A DNA stretch of 64,000 bases from Vibrio superstes. GTDB lineage: Bacteria; Pseudomonadota; Gammaproteobacteria; Enterobacterales; Vibrionaceae. Below are positions 9,365 through 18,544 of this stretch, in pieces. Location: NCBI RefSeq assembly GCF_003569005.1, contig NZ_BCUR01000001.1, positions 434,001 through 498,000 on the forward strand. Direction: 5' to 3'. Each line of letters opens with the position of its first letter. Position 1 is the first letter of the stretch. Below the pieces are notes generated by a model. That model worked only from the letters and a program-made list of their open reading frames with translations. It was not told the origin of the DNA and did not search any database. The position numbers and the translations under genes were made by a program.

Positions 9365-11098
9365 ATGGGCATCAGCTTGCAAAGTAGCATTGTATTGGTG
9401 GTATTTATTACCACCATTATTGCGCTGATTCGTTTTCAAAAGCATCCAGCTCGTGTGTTTGGTTTAGCCTTACTCACGCTTTTCTCTTTGGATTTAGTCT
9501 CTAGCGAACAAGTCATCAATGCAGGCTCTAACCAGGGCCTGTTGACTCTAATATTGCTAATGCTGTGCTCCATCGCCCTTGAAAAAACTCGTGTATTGCG
9601 GATTATGGCGCAGTACGTCATTCGCCCAAGTTACGGCAAAACCTTTGCTCGTTTGTTTGGCTTTACGGTGGTGTTTTCAGCCTTTTTGAATAACACAGCT
9701 GTCGTATCGAGTTTGTTGTCTCCAATACGCAATAATCCACACCATAGTGCCACTAAGTTGCTCCTACCATTATCGTATGCAGCGATCTTAGGAGGCACTT
9801 TAACGCTTATTGGCACCTCGACTAATTTAATTGTTAACAGTCTTCTTATAGATACGGACTTACCGCCACTGGCATTTTTTGATTTCACTGCTGTTGGGTT
9901 ATGTGTGGTTGTAGCTTGTGGATTGATGTTGACACTATTGGTGAGGTTCCTGCCTAACAACGAAACCAATACGCCCGTTAGCGATAGTTATTTTATCGAG
10001 GCGAGCGTTTCCGCTGGCTCCGCTTTGATTGGTAAAGACATCAATCAGAATGGTTTACGTCATATGGAGTCACTGTTTCTGATAGAAATGGAGCGTGACG
10101 GAAATATTATTAGCCCAGTGTCTCCAACCGAAGTGTTGCAAAGCAACGACCGACTGTTTTTTAACGGTGATGTATCTAAAGTCTCACAGCTAAAACATTA
10201 TAATGGATTGGAGATATTTGCCGATAAAGAAGGTTTGGCCTCTCACAGCTTTGTTGAAGCAATACTGCTACCGCAAAGCCGATTAGTAAATCGCTCACTA
10301 AAAGAATGTAATTTCAGGCAAACCTTTAATGCCGGTGTTGTTGCAATCAAGCGCAATGGTGTTCGATTGTCTGGCAAACTCGGTGAAGTAAAGCTCAAAG
10401 CCGGCGACTATTTAGTACTGACGGCTGGAGAACCGCCTTCGCTAGCACCTAGCTTTCAGAAGCATTTTATTTTGCTTAGCGATATCGCCGTAGAAAACAA
10501 GATACAAGGGATCGGCGAAAAGGCTACCTTGTTTGGATTTGTGGTTGCACTACTTACCGCATCGCTTGGTTTGGTGTCACTGTTTAAGGCTATGCTGTTA
10601 TTATTTGGTGTATTGCTATGCTTTGGTGTGCTCACCGTTAACGACGTTACCCAGCGTTTTCCGTATCACATCTGGCTTATCATCACCTCGGCGATAGTGA
10701 TGTCGTTTGCCATTCAAAATAGCGGATTGTTTGAACATCTAGAATATTTATTGACGCAGAATAACGTCACAGTGAGCCCGCACTTAGCTTTAGTGTTTGT
10801 GTTTCTCGCTACATTACTGCTGACAGAATTAGTCACCAATAACGCAGCCGCGGCAGTGACCTTCCCCATAGCCTACTCACTAGCCCTAAGTTTAGATGCA
10901 AACCCTATTGCATTTGTAATGGCCGTTGCCTTTGGTGCAAGCGCCAGCTTTATTAGCCCGTATGGATATCAAACCAATTTGATGGTGTTTAATGCTGGGC
11001 AATACAAGCTATCCGACTTTGTGAAAATAGGTGCACCAATCAGTGTGATTTATAGTTTTACTGCGATATTCGCGATTGAACACTTTTTTGGGCTGTAG
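9365..11098 (+). CDS. SLC13/DASS-family permease with RCK_C domains (probable sulfate transporter)
   Basis: Inner-membrane anion:sodium-symporter-type permease of 577 residues with about 10-12 hydrophobic segments. A first membrane half (1-200) is followed by two TrkA-C/RCK_C-like regulatory domains (about 210-280 and 300-370, with ALIGKDINQNGLRH and SRLVNRSLKECNFRQTF), then a second membrane half. Signature-like stretches are NNTAVVSSLLSP in the first half, and VTNNAAAAVTFPIA with GASASFISPYGYQTN in the second, the latter typical of SLC13/CitMHS transporters. It lies 3 bp after cysN and upstream of cysC, a Vibrio arrangement that points to sulfate as substrate; substrate identity is inferred from context. 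Confidence 0.88.
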   Translation: MGISLQSSIVLVVFITTIIALIRFQKHPARVFGLALLTLFSLDLVSSEQVINAGSNQGLLTLILLMLCSIALEKTRVLRIMAQYVIRPSYGKTFARLFGFTVVFSAFLNNTAVVSSLLSPIRNNPHHSATKLLLPLSYAAILGGTLTLIGTSTNLIVNSLLIDTDLPPLAFFDFTAVGLCVVVACGLMLTLLVRFLPNNETNTPVSDSYFIEASVSAGSALIGKDINQNGLRHMESLFLIEMERDGNIISPVSPTEVLQSNDRLFFNGDVSKVSQLKHYNGLEIFADKEGLASHSFVEAILLPQSRLVNRSLKECNFRQTFNAGVVAIKRNGVRLSGKLGEVKLKAGDYLVLTAGEPPSLAPSFQKHFILLSDIAVENKIQGIGEKATLFGFVVALLTASLGLVSLFKAMLLLFGVLLCFGVLTVNDVTQRFPYHIWLIITSAIVMSFAIQNSGLFEHLEYLLTQNNVTVSPHLALVFVFLATLLLTELVTNNAAAAVTFPIAYSLALSLDANPIAFVMAVAFGASASFISPYGYQTNLMVFNAGQYKLSDFVKIGAPISVIYSFTAIFAIEHFFGL

Positions 11099-11148
11099 GG
11101 AATAGCCGTTGGTTGCTAGTTGTAAGCTGGTAGCTCTAAGTAATTTAC

Positions 11149-11226
11149 CGTCATTCCCGCGGAGGCGGGAATCTGGTGTATTGTAGGGGTACTATAGATC
11201 CCCGATAAAAAACTTCGGGGATGACG
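11149..11226. repeat. Double-hairpin intergenic repeat (cysN/permease-cysC gap)
   Basis: CGTCATTCCCGC/GCGGGAATC followed by GATCCCCGATA/TTCGGGGATGACG, the same family as 7600-7674. A truncated copy with only the first hairpin is at 11301-11330. Confidence 0.8.
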
Positions 11227-11233
11227 GGAGTGA

Positions 11234-11268
11234 GCACTGGGCACTGGGCACTAGGCACTAGGCACTGG
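11234..11268. repeat. Five-copy 7-bp tandem repeat
   Basis: Units are GCACTGG, GCACTGG, GCACTAG, GCACTAG, GCACTGG with no spacer. The repeat is intergenic, 114 bp upstream of cysC. Slippage could change copy number, but a regulatory role is not shown by the sequence. Confidence 0.85.
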
Positions 11269-11300
11269 AAGGACTATATACATAGTTGCCACCGCCCCAA

Positions 11301-11330
11301 GCGTCATTCCCGCGAATGCGGGAATCTGGT
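11301..11330. repeat. Truncated palindromic repeat upstream of cysC
   Basis: Only the GTCATTCCCGC/GCGGGAATC hairpin of the double-hairpin family is present, about 55 bp before the cysC start. Confidence 0.7.
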
Positions 11331-11381
11331 ATACACCGATAGCAAGCAAATAAATCTGATTTTATAAGGAAGTAAACAATA

Positions 11382-11978
11382 ATGGGAAACCAAAACATCG
11401 TTTGGCATCAGGCTTCAGTGACTAGGGAGCAACGCCAACAACTCAAAGGTCACAAATCGGCTGTGCTTTGGTTCACAGGCCTCAGTGGATCAGGCAAATC
11501 AACAATCGCGAATGCCGTGGAGCTGAAACTCAACCAGCTTTCGGTACATAGCTATCTGTTAGACGGCGACAATGTACGCCATGGCCTCAACCAAGACCTT
11601 GGTTTTTCCGACGAAGATCGTATCGAAAACATCAGACGTATTGGAGAAGTTGCCAAGCTGTTTGTCGACTCTGGCAGCCTAGTGCTCACCGCCTTTATAT
11701 CTCCTTTTATTTCAGATAGAGAACAAGTACGAGCACTTTTACCAGAGAGTGAGTTTATAGAGGTGTTCGTAGATACGCCGATAGAAACTTGTGAGCTACG
11801 TGACCCTAAGGGTTTATACAAAAAAGCTCGTACCGGCGAAATCAAACACTTTACGGGTATTACATCAGACTATGAAGCGCCACTAACACCCGAAATCCAC
11901 CTAAATACCGCTCAACATTCAATTGAACAAAGTGCCGAGCAAGTGATTGAGTACCTAAGAGAACATGCCTATGTCTAA
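11382..11978 (+). CDS. cysC: Adenylyl-sulfate kinase CysC
   Basis: Phosphorylates APS to PAPS, the sulfate donor for CysH reduction and for sulfotransferases. The 198-residue product has the P-loop [14 protein letters not shown] near residues 31-44, the DGDNVRHGL substrate loop near 60 and the FISPF..DR and [18 protein letters not shown] segments typical of APS kinases. SD-like AAGGAAG is 9 nt upstream of ATG 11382. The next gene overlaps its 3' end by 8 bp. Confidence 0.97.
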   Translation: MGNQNIVWHQASVTREQRQQLKGHKSAVLWFTGLSGSGKSTIANAVELKLNQLSVHSYLLDGDNVRHGLNQDLGFSDEDRIENIRRIGEVAKLFVDSGSLVLTAFISPFISDREQVRALLPESEFIEVFVDTPIETCELRDPKGLYKKARTGEIKHFTGITSDYEAPLTPEIHLNTAQHSIEQSAEQVIEYLREHAYV

Positions 11979-12948
11979 ACGCCCTAAGCATTATGACGTA
12001 TTTAACGGAGATGCCGATGGGATTTGCGCTCTGTTGCAACTCAGGCTGAAGACTCCGAAAAATTCGACGCTTATCACCGGGGTTAAACGAGATATTCAAC
12101 TGCTACAACAAGTCGTCGATCAACAAGATGTTGGCTCAGTCACTGTGCTAGATATCTCTATGGAAAAGAACCTGTGCGCCTTGCAGTCTTTGGTAAAAAG
12201 AAAGGTGGATATATTCTACTGTGACCACCATAGAACAGGACGAGCCCCAATATCACCCCATCTAAAATCTCTCTTAGATACCTCGTCAGATGTTTGTACT
12301 AGCCTGCTTATCAACCTACTCCTCAATAACTCTCACTATCTATGGGCTTGTGTTGGCGCCTTTGGTGACAACCTATCAGAAGAAGCAACTGCGTTAGCCT
12401 TAGAACACGGCGTAGCCCATGAGGACATTGATTTCCTCAAGCAGCTAGGAACACTGATCAATTACAACGGTTACGGTGGTTCGATTGACGATCTTCACTT
12501 TCACCCCAAAGCCTTATTTGAGTCGCTATTAAAATCCCCAAACCCGTTACGCCTAAGAGATAAAACCGATGGTGTTTATCACCAGTTAAAGGCAGGGTTT
12601 GATCGCGACTGGAATGACGTTAAATCAATTCAAGCAACCTACTCTACTGAACATATAGAGATATATAAACTTCCGAGCCAAGCATGGGCAAGGCGCATAA
12701 GTGGCACATATGGAAATTGGCTTGCTAACGAGCTCCCAAATAAAGCCATTGCTGTTTTAACCGCAAATCCATGTGATAAGTCTTATACGGTCAGTGTGAG
12801 AAGTCCACTAGTAAATAGAGAAGGTGCTGATGATGTATGTGCACAGTTTCCTAAGGGTGGAGGTAGGACAGGCGCAGCAGGGATCAATGAGTTGCCTGAA
12901 GAAATGGTTGAGCTGTTTGTTAAAAAGATGGAAGAGCAGTTTGGTTAG
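11971..12948 (+). CDS. DHH-family phosphoesterase
   Basis: Predicted Mn-dependent phosphoesterase of the DHH/DHHA1 superfamily (RecJ, PAP and oligoribonucleotide phosphatases). Motif I is [10 protein letters not shown] (residues 10-19), motif III is YCDHHRTG near 82, and the C-terminal DHHA1 glycine motif is [15 protein letters not shown] near 300. The exact substrate is unknown. Overlap with cysC makes a role linked to PAPS/PAP turnover attractive, but this is inference only. ATG 11971 is preferred to 11965 because AAGAGA lies 8 nt upstream of it. Confidence 0.85.
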   Translation: MSKRPKHYDVFNGDADGICALLQLRLKTPKNSTLITGVKRDIQLLQQVVDQQDVGSVTVLDISMEKNLCALQSLVKRKVDIFYCDHHRTGRAPISPHLKSLLDTSSDVCTSLLINLLLNNSHYLWACVGAFGDNLSEEATALALEHGVAHEDIDFLKQLGTLINYNGYGGSIDDLHFHPKALFESLLKSPNPLRLRDKTDGVYHQLKAGFDRDWNDVKSIQATYSTEHIEIYKLPSQAWARRISGTYGNWLANELPNKAIAVLTANPCDKSYTVSVRSPLVNREGADDVCAQFPKGGGRTGAAGINELPEEMVELFVKKMEEQFG

Positions 12949-12949
12949 T

Positions 12950-13052
12950 GGCGAGGTGTTTTCCGGGCTGGCGTACCAGTCGGAGACCTGTTCAACCGCT
13001 TCACTACTTAGATCCTCGACCGGAGTGCCGGCCCAGAAAAGCACTCGAGGAT
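12950..13052. repeat. Composite hairpin repeat, copy 1 (with 17-nt insert pair)
   Basis: Same framework as 13139-13220, but with 17-nt inserts at 12963-12979 and 13020-13036 that are complementary to each other (14 of 17 positions counting G-U). It follows the DHH gene stop directly. No gene is supported between 12949 and 13426 on either strand. Confidence 0.7.
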
Positions 13053-13138
13053 GGCTTGAACTTGCAGTTTCATTTACTTCCACTACACATAGCAATCTTA
13101 ATTATAAGCAGATACACAATTTAAATTACAGGCTCCAC

Positions 13139-13220
13139 CGTCGTCTCCGAGGTGTTTTATCGGAGACCTCTTCAACTGCTGAACTACTTAGATCCTCGAT
13201 AGAAAAACTCGAGGATGACT
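13139..13220. repeat. Composite hairpin repeat, copy 2 (without inserts)
   Basis: Two hairpins in series: GTCTCCGA/TCGGAGAC and GATCCTCGA/CTCGAGGAT-like arms. It lacks both 17-nt inserts of copies 1 and 3. Confidence 0.7.
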
Positions 13221-13292
13221 GGAACTCCCAGTTTCGCTTCACTTCCGCAGTACATAGCTATCCTGGTAAGCATGAAGAAACTCAAAACAACA

Positions 13293-13409
13293 CCGTCGTC
13301 TCCGAGGGCTCTTCCGGGCTGGCGTACCAGTCGGAGACCTCTTCAACCACTGAACTACTTAATGCCGGCCACCGGTGTGCCGGCCCAGAAAAGCACTCGA
13401 GGATGATTG
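13293..13409. repeat. Composite hairpin repeat, copy 3 (with insert pair)
   Basis: Carries the first 17-nt insert at 13314-13330, identical to copy 1, and the second at 13372-13388, with one A-to-T change relative to copy 1. The second hairpin's 5' arm has also been replaced by a GCCGGCCACCGG stretch. It ends 17 bp before the SWIM gene stop. Confidence 0.7.
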
Positions 13410-13426
13410 GAACTCCCCGTTTCTCT

Positions 13427-15079
13427 TTATTTTTGAGGAATGTAATAGTCTTCTCTCGCATGAAGAAGCTTAATAAAAAGGGTTTTACGCTTGTGCAATT
13501 GCTCAAGACTCGCTTTGTACTCGATGAACACGTCAAGTGCCCTAGCGTTAGACTTAATCTGCTGGTAAATCTTATCTAGTCTTTTATCTGCCCAGTGGTA
13601 ATTGGTTTTGGTACCCCGTTGGATATCCTTAGTAATACTCTTGTCCAGCAAGCTTAACGCATAGTCAGTTTCATCAATTAGCAATGCTAAACCCAGCTTT
13701 TCTGCAGCTGGAGTTTCATAGTTTTGGCCGATGTATTGTTTGCCTTTTTCTGGCTGTGAAAAGTGTAGATAAAACAAAATAAGCACCTGCTCTATCGCAA
13801 ACTCTATAGCACTATTCGTGGCTAAATCGAGACAACGCAGAAGTGATTGTTCAATCTCATCTTGCTTATGGGATAAGTTTACATGCAATAGTTCACTGCT
13901 ATTTAGCAACCGTTGCCAGCCCTCACTGGTGGGTTTGGACACAAAGTTCGCCATCGCTTTTTGCCAAGCGTGTTTTACGTCACCTGAAGCATGCAGAACT
14001 TGTAATTCCATTTCATTCCAACGTTGCTGGTCAAAACCGTCAGAGATTTTATGCTTCGCACGCAGTAACCAATCTTCAGCGTCTAGCTCTTCATCATGTT
14101 TGAGACAGATTTGAGCCAGTTGTAAATAGTCACTGCAATCTTTTGCTAAAAGCGCTTTATACTTAACTTCTTCTTGCCATGACGTTGCTCCATCTATCAA
14201 TATGCGAAGCAGTAATCGTCGGCTTTCTTCAGTTAACTTTACGTTTGACTCTAGTTTGCATAGACATAAGGAAAGGCACAAATCACGAGTTTGGGTATCA
14301 CTCTCGATAGCTTCCTGTAACACCTCTGCATACATTTCACTGCTCTTAATGAGCTCATTGACCAACCATTTCGCTTTTTGATGGTTGTCCCAAGTGATTT
14401 CACAATAACTCTGCCTAAATCCTTCCCTAATAGAGTGCTCTAGCTCAAGACGATACCCATAAGAGTCGTCGACATGATATAAGACCAAACCCAAGCGATT
14501 CACCAGTGTCCCAAAAAACTCTAACCTAGCCTCAGGCTCTAGAGATTTTGCAACTTCCAAAGGTGCTTGAAGTTGCTCTGTCGCGTTTTGAAAGTAATTA
14601 GCAACCTTTCGATAATCCCATATACTCCGTTTCGGTAGGGCTTTGGTGATGAATTTTTTGAGTTCTTTCTCGGACGGGGGGTTTAGCGAAAGCTCCATCT
14701 TCTGATGCCAAATATCTCGTAGCGTTTCATCTTGTTCTATCATTTCAACCAAGGAATGAAGCAACTCGGCTTTTGATTTTTTGATTAGCCAACTCTCAAG
14801 GCTAGGAAGATTCTGAGATGAACCCTGTTCATGAGCTATTGCCAGCGCAACCATATGTTTGCATATGGCTTGATAGTCAGCTGCAGGGCAAGTGCAAGTC
14901 CCATACAGATGAGCGCCACCATCTAGCGCAACACTATATCGATGCGTACCCAGCACTTCACCCACTACTGTTGAGCCCTTGATCTGCACATTGATTACCT
15001 TGCCTTTATTAGCAAGAGCCACGCCGCGCTTATATGTTTTGTCTTCTATTGCTGACTTGATTCGTTCTACTAACAACAA
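13427..15079 (-). CDS. SWIM zinc-finger protein of unknown function
   Basis: A 550-residue protein whose N-terminal 85 residues hold a SWIM finger, CxCx(n)CxH: CTCPAADYQAICKHMVALA near residues 61-79. SWIM domains bind zinc and often mediate DNA or protein binding; bacterial stand-alone SWIM proteins are sometimes paired with SWI2/SNF2 helicases, but none is present here. The remaining 460 residues are mostly helical with TPR-like spacing (for example LCLKHDEELDAEDWLLRAKHK), suggesting a scaffold. No operon partner: neighbours are repeat DNA and a divergent or unrelated gene. The start ATG 15079 places the SWIM domain where it is usually found. Confidence 0.75.
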   Translation of the reverse strand: MLLVERIKSAIEDKTYKRGVALANKGKVINVQIKGSTVVGEVLGTHRYSVALDGGAHLYGTCTCPAADYQAICKHMVALAIAHEQGSSQNLPSLESWLIKKSKAELLHSLVEMIEQDETLRDIWHQKMELSLNPPSEKELKKFITKALPKRSIWDYRKVANYFQNATEQLQAPLEVAKSLEPEARLEFFGTLVNRLGLVLYHVDDSYGYRLELEHSIREGFRQSYCEITWDNHQKAKWLVNELIKSSEMYAEVLQEAIESDTQTRDLCLSLCLCKLESNVKLTEESRRLLLRILIDGATSWQEEVKYKALLAKDCSDYLQLAQICLKHDEELDAEDWLLRAKHKISDGFDQQRWNEMELQVLHASGDVKHAWQKAMANFVSKPTSEGWQRLLNSSELLHVNLSHKQDEIEQSLLRCLDLATNSAIEFAIEQVLILFYLHFSQPEKGKQYIGQNYETPAAEKLGLALLIDETDYALSLLDKSITKDIQRGTKTNYHWADKRLDKIYQQIKSNARALDVFIEYKASLEQLHKRKTLFIKLLHAREDYYIPQK

Positions 15080-15292
15080 GAGATGTGTTTCCTAGGTTGA
15101 GGGGTGTCTAGATAGATTAATCTGGTTCAGGTGGTCGAGTATTTCGGTCATACTCTGCCGAGAGGGTTAACAGCATGTTGCTTGTAACAAATCCTGCTCT
15201 TCGCATACAGAGTAACAGGCTCCCAAGGGTATTGATCAGCAGCATAGTGCCCTTTTCATCTGACTTTAGATACGTTTAAGAAGCTGGAAGCT

Positions 15293-16516
15293 CTAGACAC
15301 CTTTTCTAAACAGAACGACCTTAATCGTCTTCAATAAAATATAGATATCAAGGTTTACATTTAAATTTTTGATGTAATACAGATCGAAACCAAGCTTTCT
15401 TGAGGTTGCTTCATGTGAGTCGGTATAACCTTGCTCTATCTGTGCCCAGCCAGTAATTCCTGGCTTTACCGTGTGGCGATAGCTATAAAAAGGGATGTTA
15501 TCCTGGAATGATTTTGCCAACCCTGGTTGCTCCGGTCTTGGACCGATAATCGACATTTCGCCTTTGAGTACATTAAATAGTTGGGGGATTTCGTCAAGGC
15601 GGCTTTTTCTCAAAAAGTGACCTAATTTATTTACCCTATGCAGCTCACTAGTAGCAAAAAACTCATCAGGATCATCACTAGAACACATTGTGCGAAATTT
15701 ATACATGGTGAAAATTTTACCTCGATAACCCATGCGTTTCTGTCTGTATAAAATAGGTTCATCGATACAGTCAAGCTTGATCACTAAAGCTGTCAGTGCT
15801 GCAAGAGATAACGAAATTGGCGTAGAAATAATCACCAATAGCGAGTCTAGCAAATACTTGACCTTAATATAGGTGGGACTAGGGCTAAACAGAGTAATAC
15901 TTACTGGATTAAGATTTTCAGTGTTAACCTGCCTAGAGAGTCTCTCTATCAATAAGTCAGCATGGTAAATCGGGATATCATGCAAACTACATTCCGCTAA
16001 TAGTCTAGAATCATTCTGATTCAGTGGCTTATGGAAGTCCGATACAGCTCCTAACTTAATATCATTGGCCTGTGTTGTATCAGTTGTATCTACTAATTTA
16101 ATACTTGAGAAAGATGCGAAACGCAGTGGATCCGCCGAGCTAAATCGATGAAGAGTTAACTTCATATGTTTAACTTGAAAGAACCGAAATATGATGAGCC
16201 AAGCAAAAGTAAACCCAAAACCAGACAGCAAAACCGGTCTTGAGTAATCAATACGCATAAAAGCAATAACGGCAATATGCACACAATAACAACCAAGCAA
16301 TATTGCTAGCACAGGATACTGTTTGCGCTTCAGTATTGACGGTTTTGGTGGAGGGATCAGCAACAAACTAACATAAAAGCAGACTACAACTCCAATAGAG
16401 CTGTTCATAATACTAGCCTGTGGTTCGGCATAAACAATCCCGCCCCAGACTTGAATGACTATGGCAACGATGACTATTGCTAAACTGTGTATAATTGAGT
16501 TTTTACTAAAGCGCAT
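15293..16516 (-). CDS. Undecaprenyl-phosphate sugar-1-phosphate transferase (WcaJ/WbaP-like)
   Basis: Initiating enzyme that moves a sugar-1-phosphate from a nucleotide sugar to undecaprenyl phosphate at the inner membrane. The 407-residue protein has four to five hydrophobic segments in residues 8-120, a soluble linker, a further membrane helix near 225-245 and the bacterial sugar-transferase catalytic domain: QKRMGYRGKIFTMYKFRTM, LRKSRLDEIPQLFNVLKGEMS, IGPRPEQPG and VKPGITGWAQI. Those motifs define the PF02397 family. The sugar (Glc-1-P or Gal-1-P) cannot be read from the sequence. It is transcribed alone on the minus strand, divergent from the GT2 genes at 16727. Confidence 0.92.
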   Translation of the reverse strand: MRFSKNSIIHSLAIVIVAIVIQVWGGIVYAEPQASIMNSSIGVVVCFYVSLLLIPPPKPSILKRKQYPVLAILLGCYCVHIAVIAFMRIDYSRPVLLSGFGFTFAWLIIFRFFQVKHMKLTLHRFSSADPLRFASFSSIKLVDTTDTTQANDIKLGAVSDFHKPLNQNDSRLLAECSLHDIPIYHADLLIERLSRQVNTENLNPVSITLFSPSPTYIKVKYLLDSLLVIISTPISLSLAALTALVIKLDCIDEPILYRQKRMGYRGKIFTMYKFRTMCSSDDPDEFFATSELHRVNKLGHFLRKSRLDEIPQLFNVLKGEMSIIGPRPEQPGLAKSFQDNIPFYSYRHTVKPGITGWAQIEQGYTDSHEATSRKLGFDLYYIKNLNVNLDIYILLKTIKVVLFRKGV

Positions 16517-16726
16517 CTTCCTTGAATAACTCGAAACTACTGATAGTAATAGTGTAATGAGTTAAACTAACCTTTGATAGTTATTTTGTGACAAAGATGT
16601 CACAAAACGTCAGCTTTTAAGTAGGTATCATATCCATACGAACTAGCTAGCTATTCCACCTCATAGCTCAGCTTGTTACTATAAGTCCAGTTGTTGCTGA
16701 GTTTTGCAAAAGGAATCGCAAACAAA

Positions 16727-17650
16727 ATGAAGAACATAGATGTCGTAATGGCGACATATAATGGAGAAGCGTACTTAGCTGAGCAACTTCAGAGTATTAT
16801 TGATTGTAAAGGCTTCGATGAACACATTAATCGAATAATCATCTCAGATGATGGCTCGGATGATAGAACCTTAGAAATTGCACGCCAGTTCAATTGTGAT
16901 CGCATCGAGATCCACATAAATCAAGGGACTAAAGGTGTTATTGGTAATTTTAATAACGCCGTTGCGCATTCAACTGCCGATTATGTCATCTTCAGTGACC
17001 AAGATGATGTTTGGTGTGGCAACAAAATACATGTCCTCTATGAGGGGATAACACATCTTGAAAAATCTAAGCATAATACTTGCTTATTTTTCACCGACCT
17101 TGAATTAGTTAACTATAACTTAGAATCGATAAACCACTCGTTTTGGGATGCGCAAAACTTAGATCCTAGATTGGTTGAAAGTTTTAGTTCCATTTCTATG
17201 CAAAATGTCACACCAGGGTGTGCATTAGTAGTAAATCGCTCTCTACTTAAAATAACTTATCCTTGTCCAAGTGACGTGGTGATGCATGATTGGTGGTTAC
17301 TTCTGAATGCCCGGCTGTTCGGCCATATTGGTTACTCCCGCGAAGTAACCATGAAATATCGACAACACGCCACTAATACTATTGGTACAACTAAACCTCT
17401 AAGCTATCTGCATATGAAAAGAGTTCTTTCCCGAAATAGTTGTACCTTTACCAAAATCCTGAACCAACTCTCATATCTTGCTGAGCGCTTACCTAAGGAT
17501 CACCCTGACGCTCCGCTATTAAATGTATTAAGCAAAATAAAAACACTTAGCATTTCAAAAAGACTTAAACTGTTACACGCAATAAGAAGCCCTTATCTCT
17601 CTTTCGAGCGCTCAAGTGCTCTGTTTTTTCGGATTATGTTATTGAAATAA
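16727..17650 (+). CDS. GT2-family glycosyltransferase
   Basis: GT-A fold transferase of 307 residues, probably adding one sugar of the repeat unit on the cytoplasmic face. The N-terminus VVMATYNGEAYLAEQLQSI and IISDDGSDDRTLEIA are the nucleotide-binding start of GT2, and the metal-binding FSDQDDVW is near residue 90. This DQDD form is common in rhamnosyl- and galactosyltransferases of O-antigen loci. The start ATG 16727 is preferred over a TTG at 16691 because the family begins right at this methionine and AAAGGA lies upstream. It is followed after 5 bp by a second GT2 gene. Confidence 0.88.
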   Translation: MKNIDVVMATYNGEAYLAEQLQSIIDCKGFDEHINRIIISDDGSDDRTLEIARQFNCDRIEIHINQGTKGVIGNFNNAVAHSTADYVIFSDQDDVWCGNKIHVLYEGITHLEKSKHNTCLFFTDLELVNYNLESINHSFWDAQNLDPRLVESFSSISMQNVTPGCALVVNRSLLKITYPCPSDVVMHDWWLLLNARLFGHIGYSREVTMKYRQHATNTIGTTKPLSYLHMKRVLSRNSCTFTKILNQLSYLAERLPKDHPDAPLLNVLSKIKTLSISKRLKLLHAIRSPYLSFERSSALFFRIMLLK

Positions 17651-17655
17651 AGTCT

Positions 17656-18492
17656 ATGCTATCGATTTCTATTGTTACTTATAAAAACTCTATTGACGAA
17701 ATAAAAAACTGTCTTTCACCTATCCTCAACTGCGCGAGCATTGATACCATATGTATATATGATAATAGCGAAACGTCACCAGTGAAAAGTGAAGATGTTA
17801 TAAAACTTGGTACGAATATAATCTATTATTCTGACAAAAGAAATCTTGGTTATGGATATGGACACAATCATGCATTTGAACTGTGTCAAACAAGAAAATC
17901 CTCTAAATACCACCTAGTGATGAACCTTGATGTTCAAGTAGATAGAAATACGCTGTTAATCCTTATAGAGTACATGGATAGATCCCCGAAAACTCTACAT
18001 TGTATGCCAAAAGTACTTAATCCAGACCATAGCATCCAACATACTTGTAAATTAATACCTAGCCCACTAAATCTCATTCTCCGAAGATTCGCTCCTAGCA
18101 TGTTGAAAGTACTTCTAAATCAGAGTTCATATGAACTTCATGACTATAACTTTAATTATGTGCTGAACTGCCCTTATCTTTCCGGCTGTTTTATGTTTCT
18201 GCGTTCGAATACTTTCCGTGATGTAGGAAAATTCGATACTCGTTTTTTTATGTATCCTGAAGATATTGACCTTACTCGCCGTTTGCATACCATTGGAAAA
18301 ACTGAATGTTATCCTTTTGTATCCATTATTCATCAGCATGAAAAAGCATCATATAATTCATGGCGTATGACATGGGTACACATAAGATCAATGATTAAGT
18401 ATTTCAATAAATGGGGGTGGTTCATTGACATAGATCGGAATATATATAATTCAAATTTAAAGAGGACTATTAGTAAACACCGCAATATATAA
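17656..18492 (+). CDS. GT2-family glycosyltransferase (rhamnosyltransferase-like)
   Basis: A 278-residue GT-A enzyme. It starts ISIVTYKNSIDEIKNCL and has NLGYGYGHNHAFEL, a form seen in WbbL/RfbF-type rhamnosyltransferases, then the DxD-like NLDVQVD near residue 97, followed by YLSGCFMFLRSNTF and FMYPEDIDLTRRLH. With dTDP-rhamnose synthesis genes nearby, rhamnosyl transfer is a reasonable guess. It is translationally close to the preceding GT2 (5 bp). Its base composition is AT-rich, like the next three kilobases. The 3' end converges on the polysialyltransferase-like gene. Confidence 0.85.
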   Translation: MLSISIVTYKNSIDEIKNCLSPILNCASIDTICIYDNSETSPVKSEDVIKLGTNIIYYSDKRNLGYGYGHNHAFELCQTRKSSKYHLVMNLDVQVDRNTLLILIEYMDRSPKTLHCMPKVLNPDHSIQHTCKLIPSPLNLILRRFAPSMLKVLLNQSSYELHDYNFNYVLNCPYLSGCFMFLRSNTFRDVGKFDTRFFMYPEDIDLTRRLHTIGKTECYPFVSIIHQHEKASYNSWRMTWVHIRSMIKYFNKWGWFIDIDRNIYNSNLKRTISKHRNI

Positions 18493-18544
18493 TTTATATT
18501 ATGGATCATTATCCGAATGTTTAATAAAACCAGCATATTGAAAT

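Noticed and set aside
12824..13579. A 251-codon plus-strand open frame across the DHH gene end and the repeats
   Set aside because: It overlaps two real genes and is built from hairpin repeats; the repeated RSST/GVPA peptides come from the repeated DNA.
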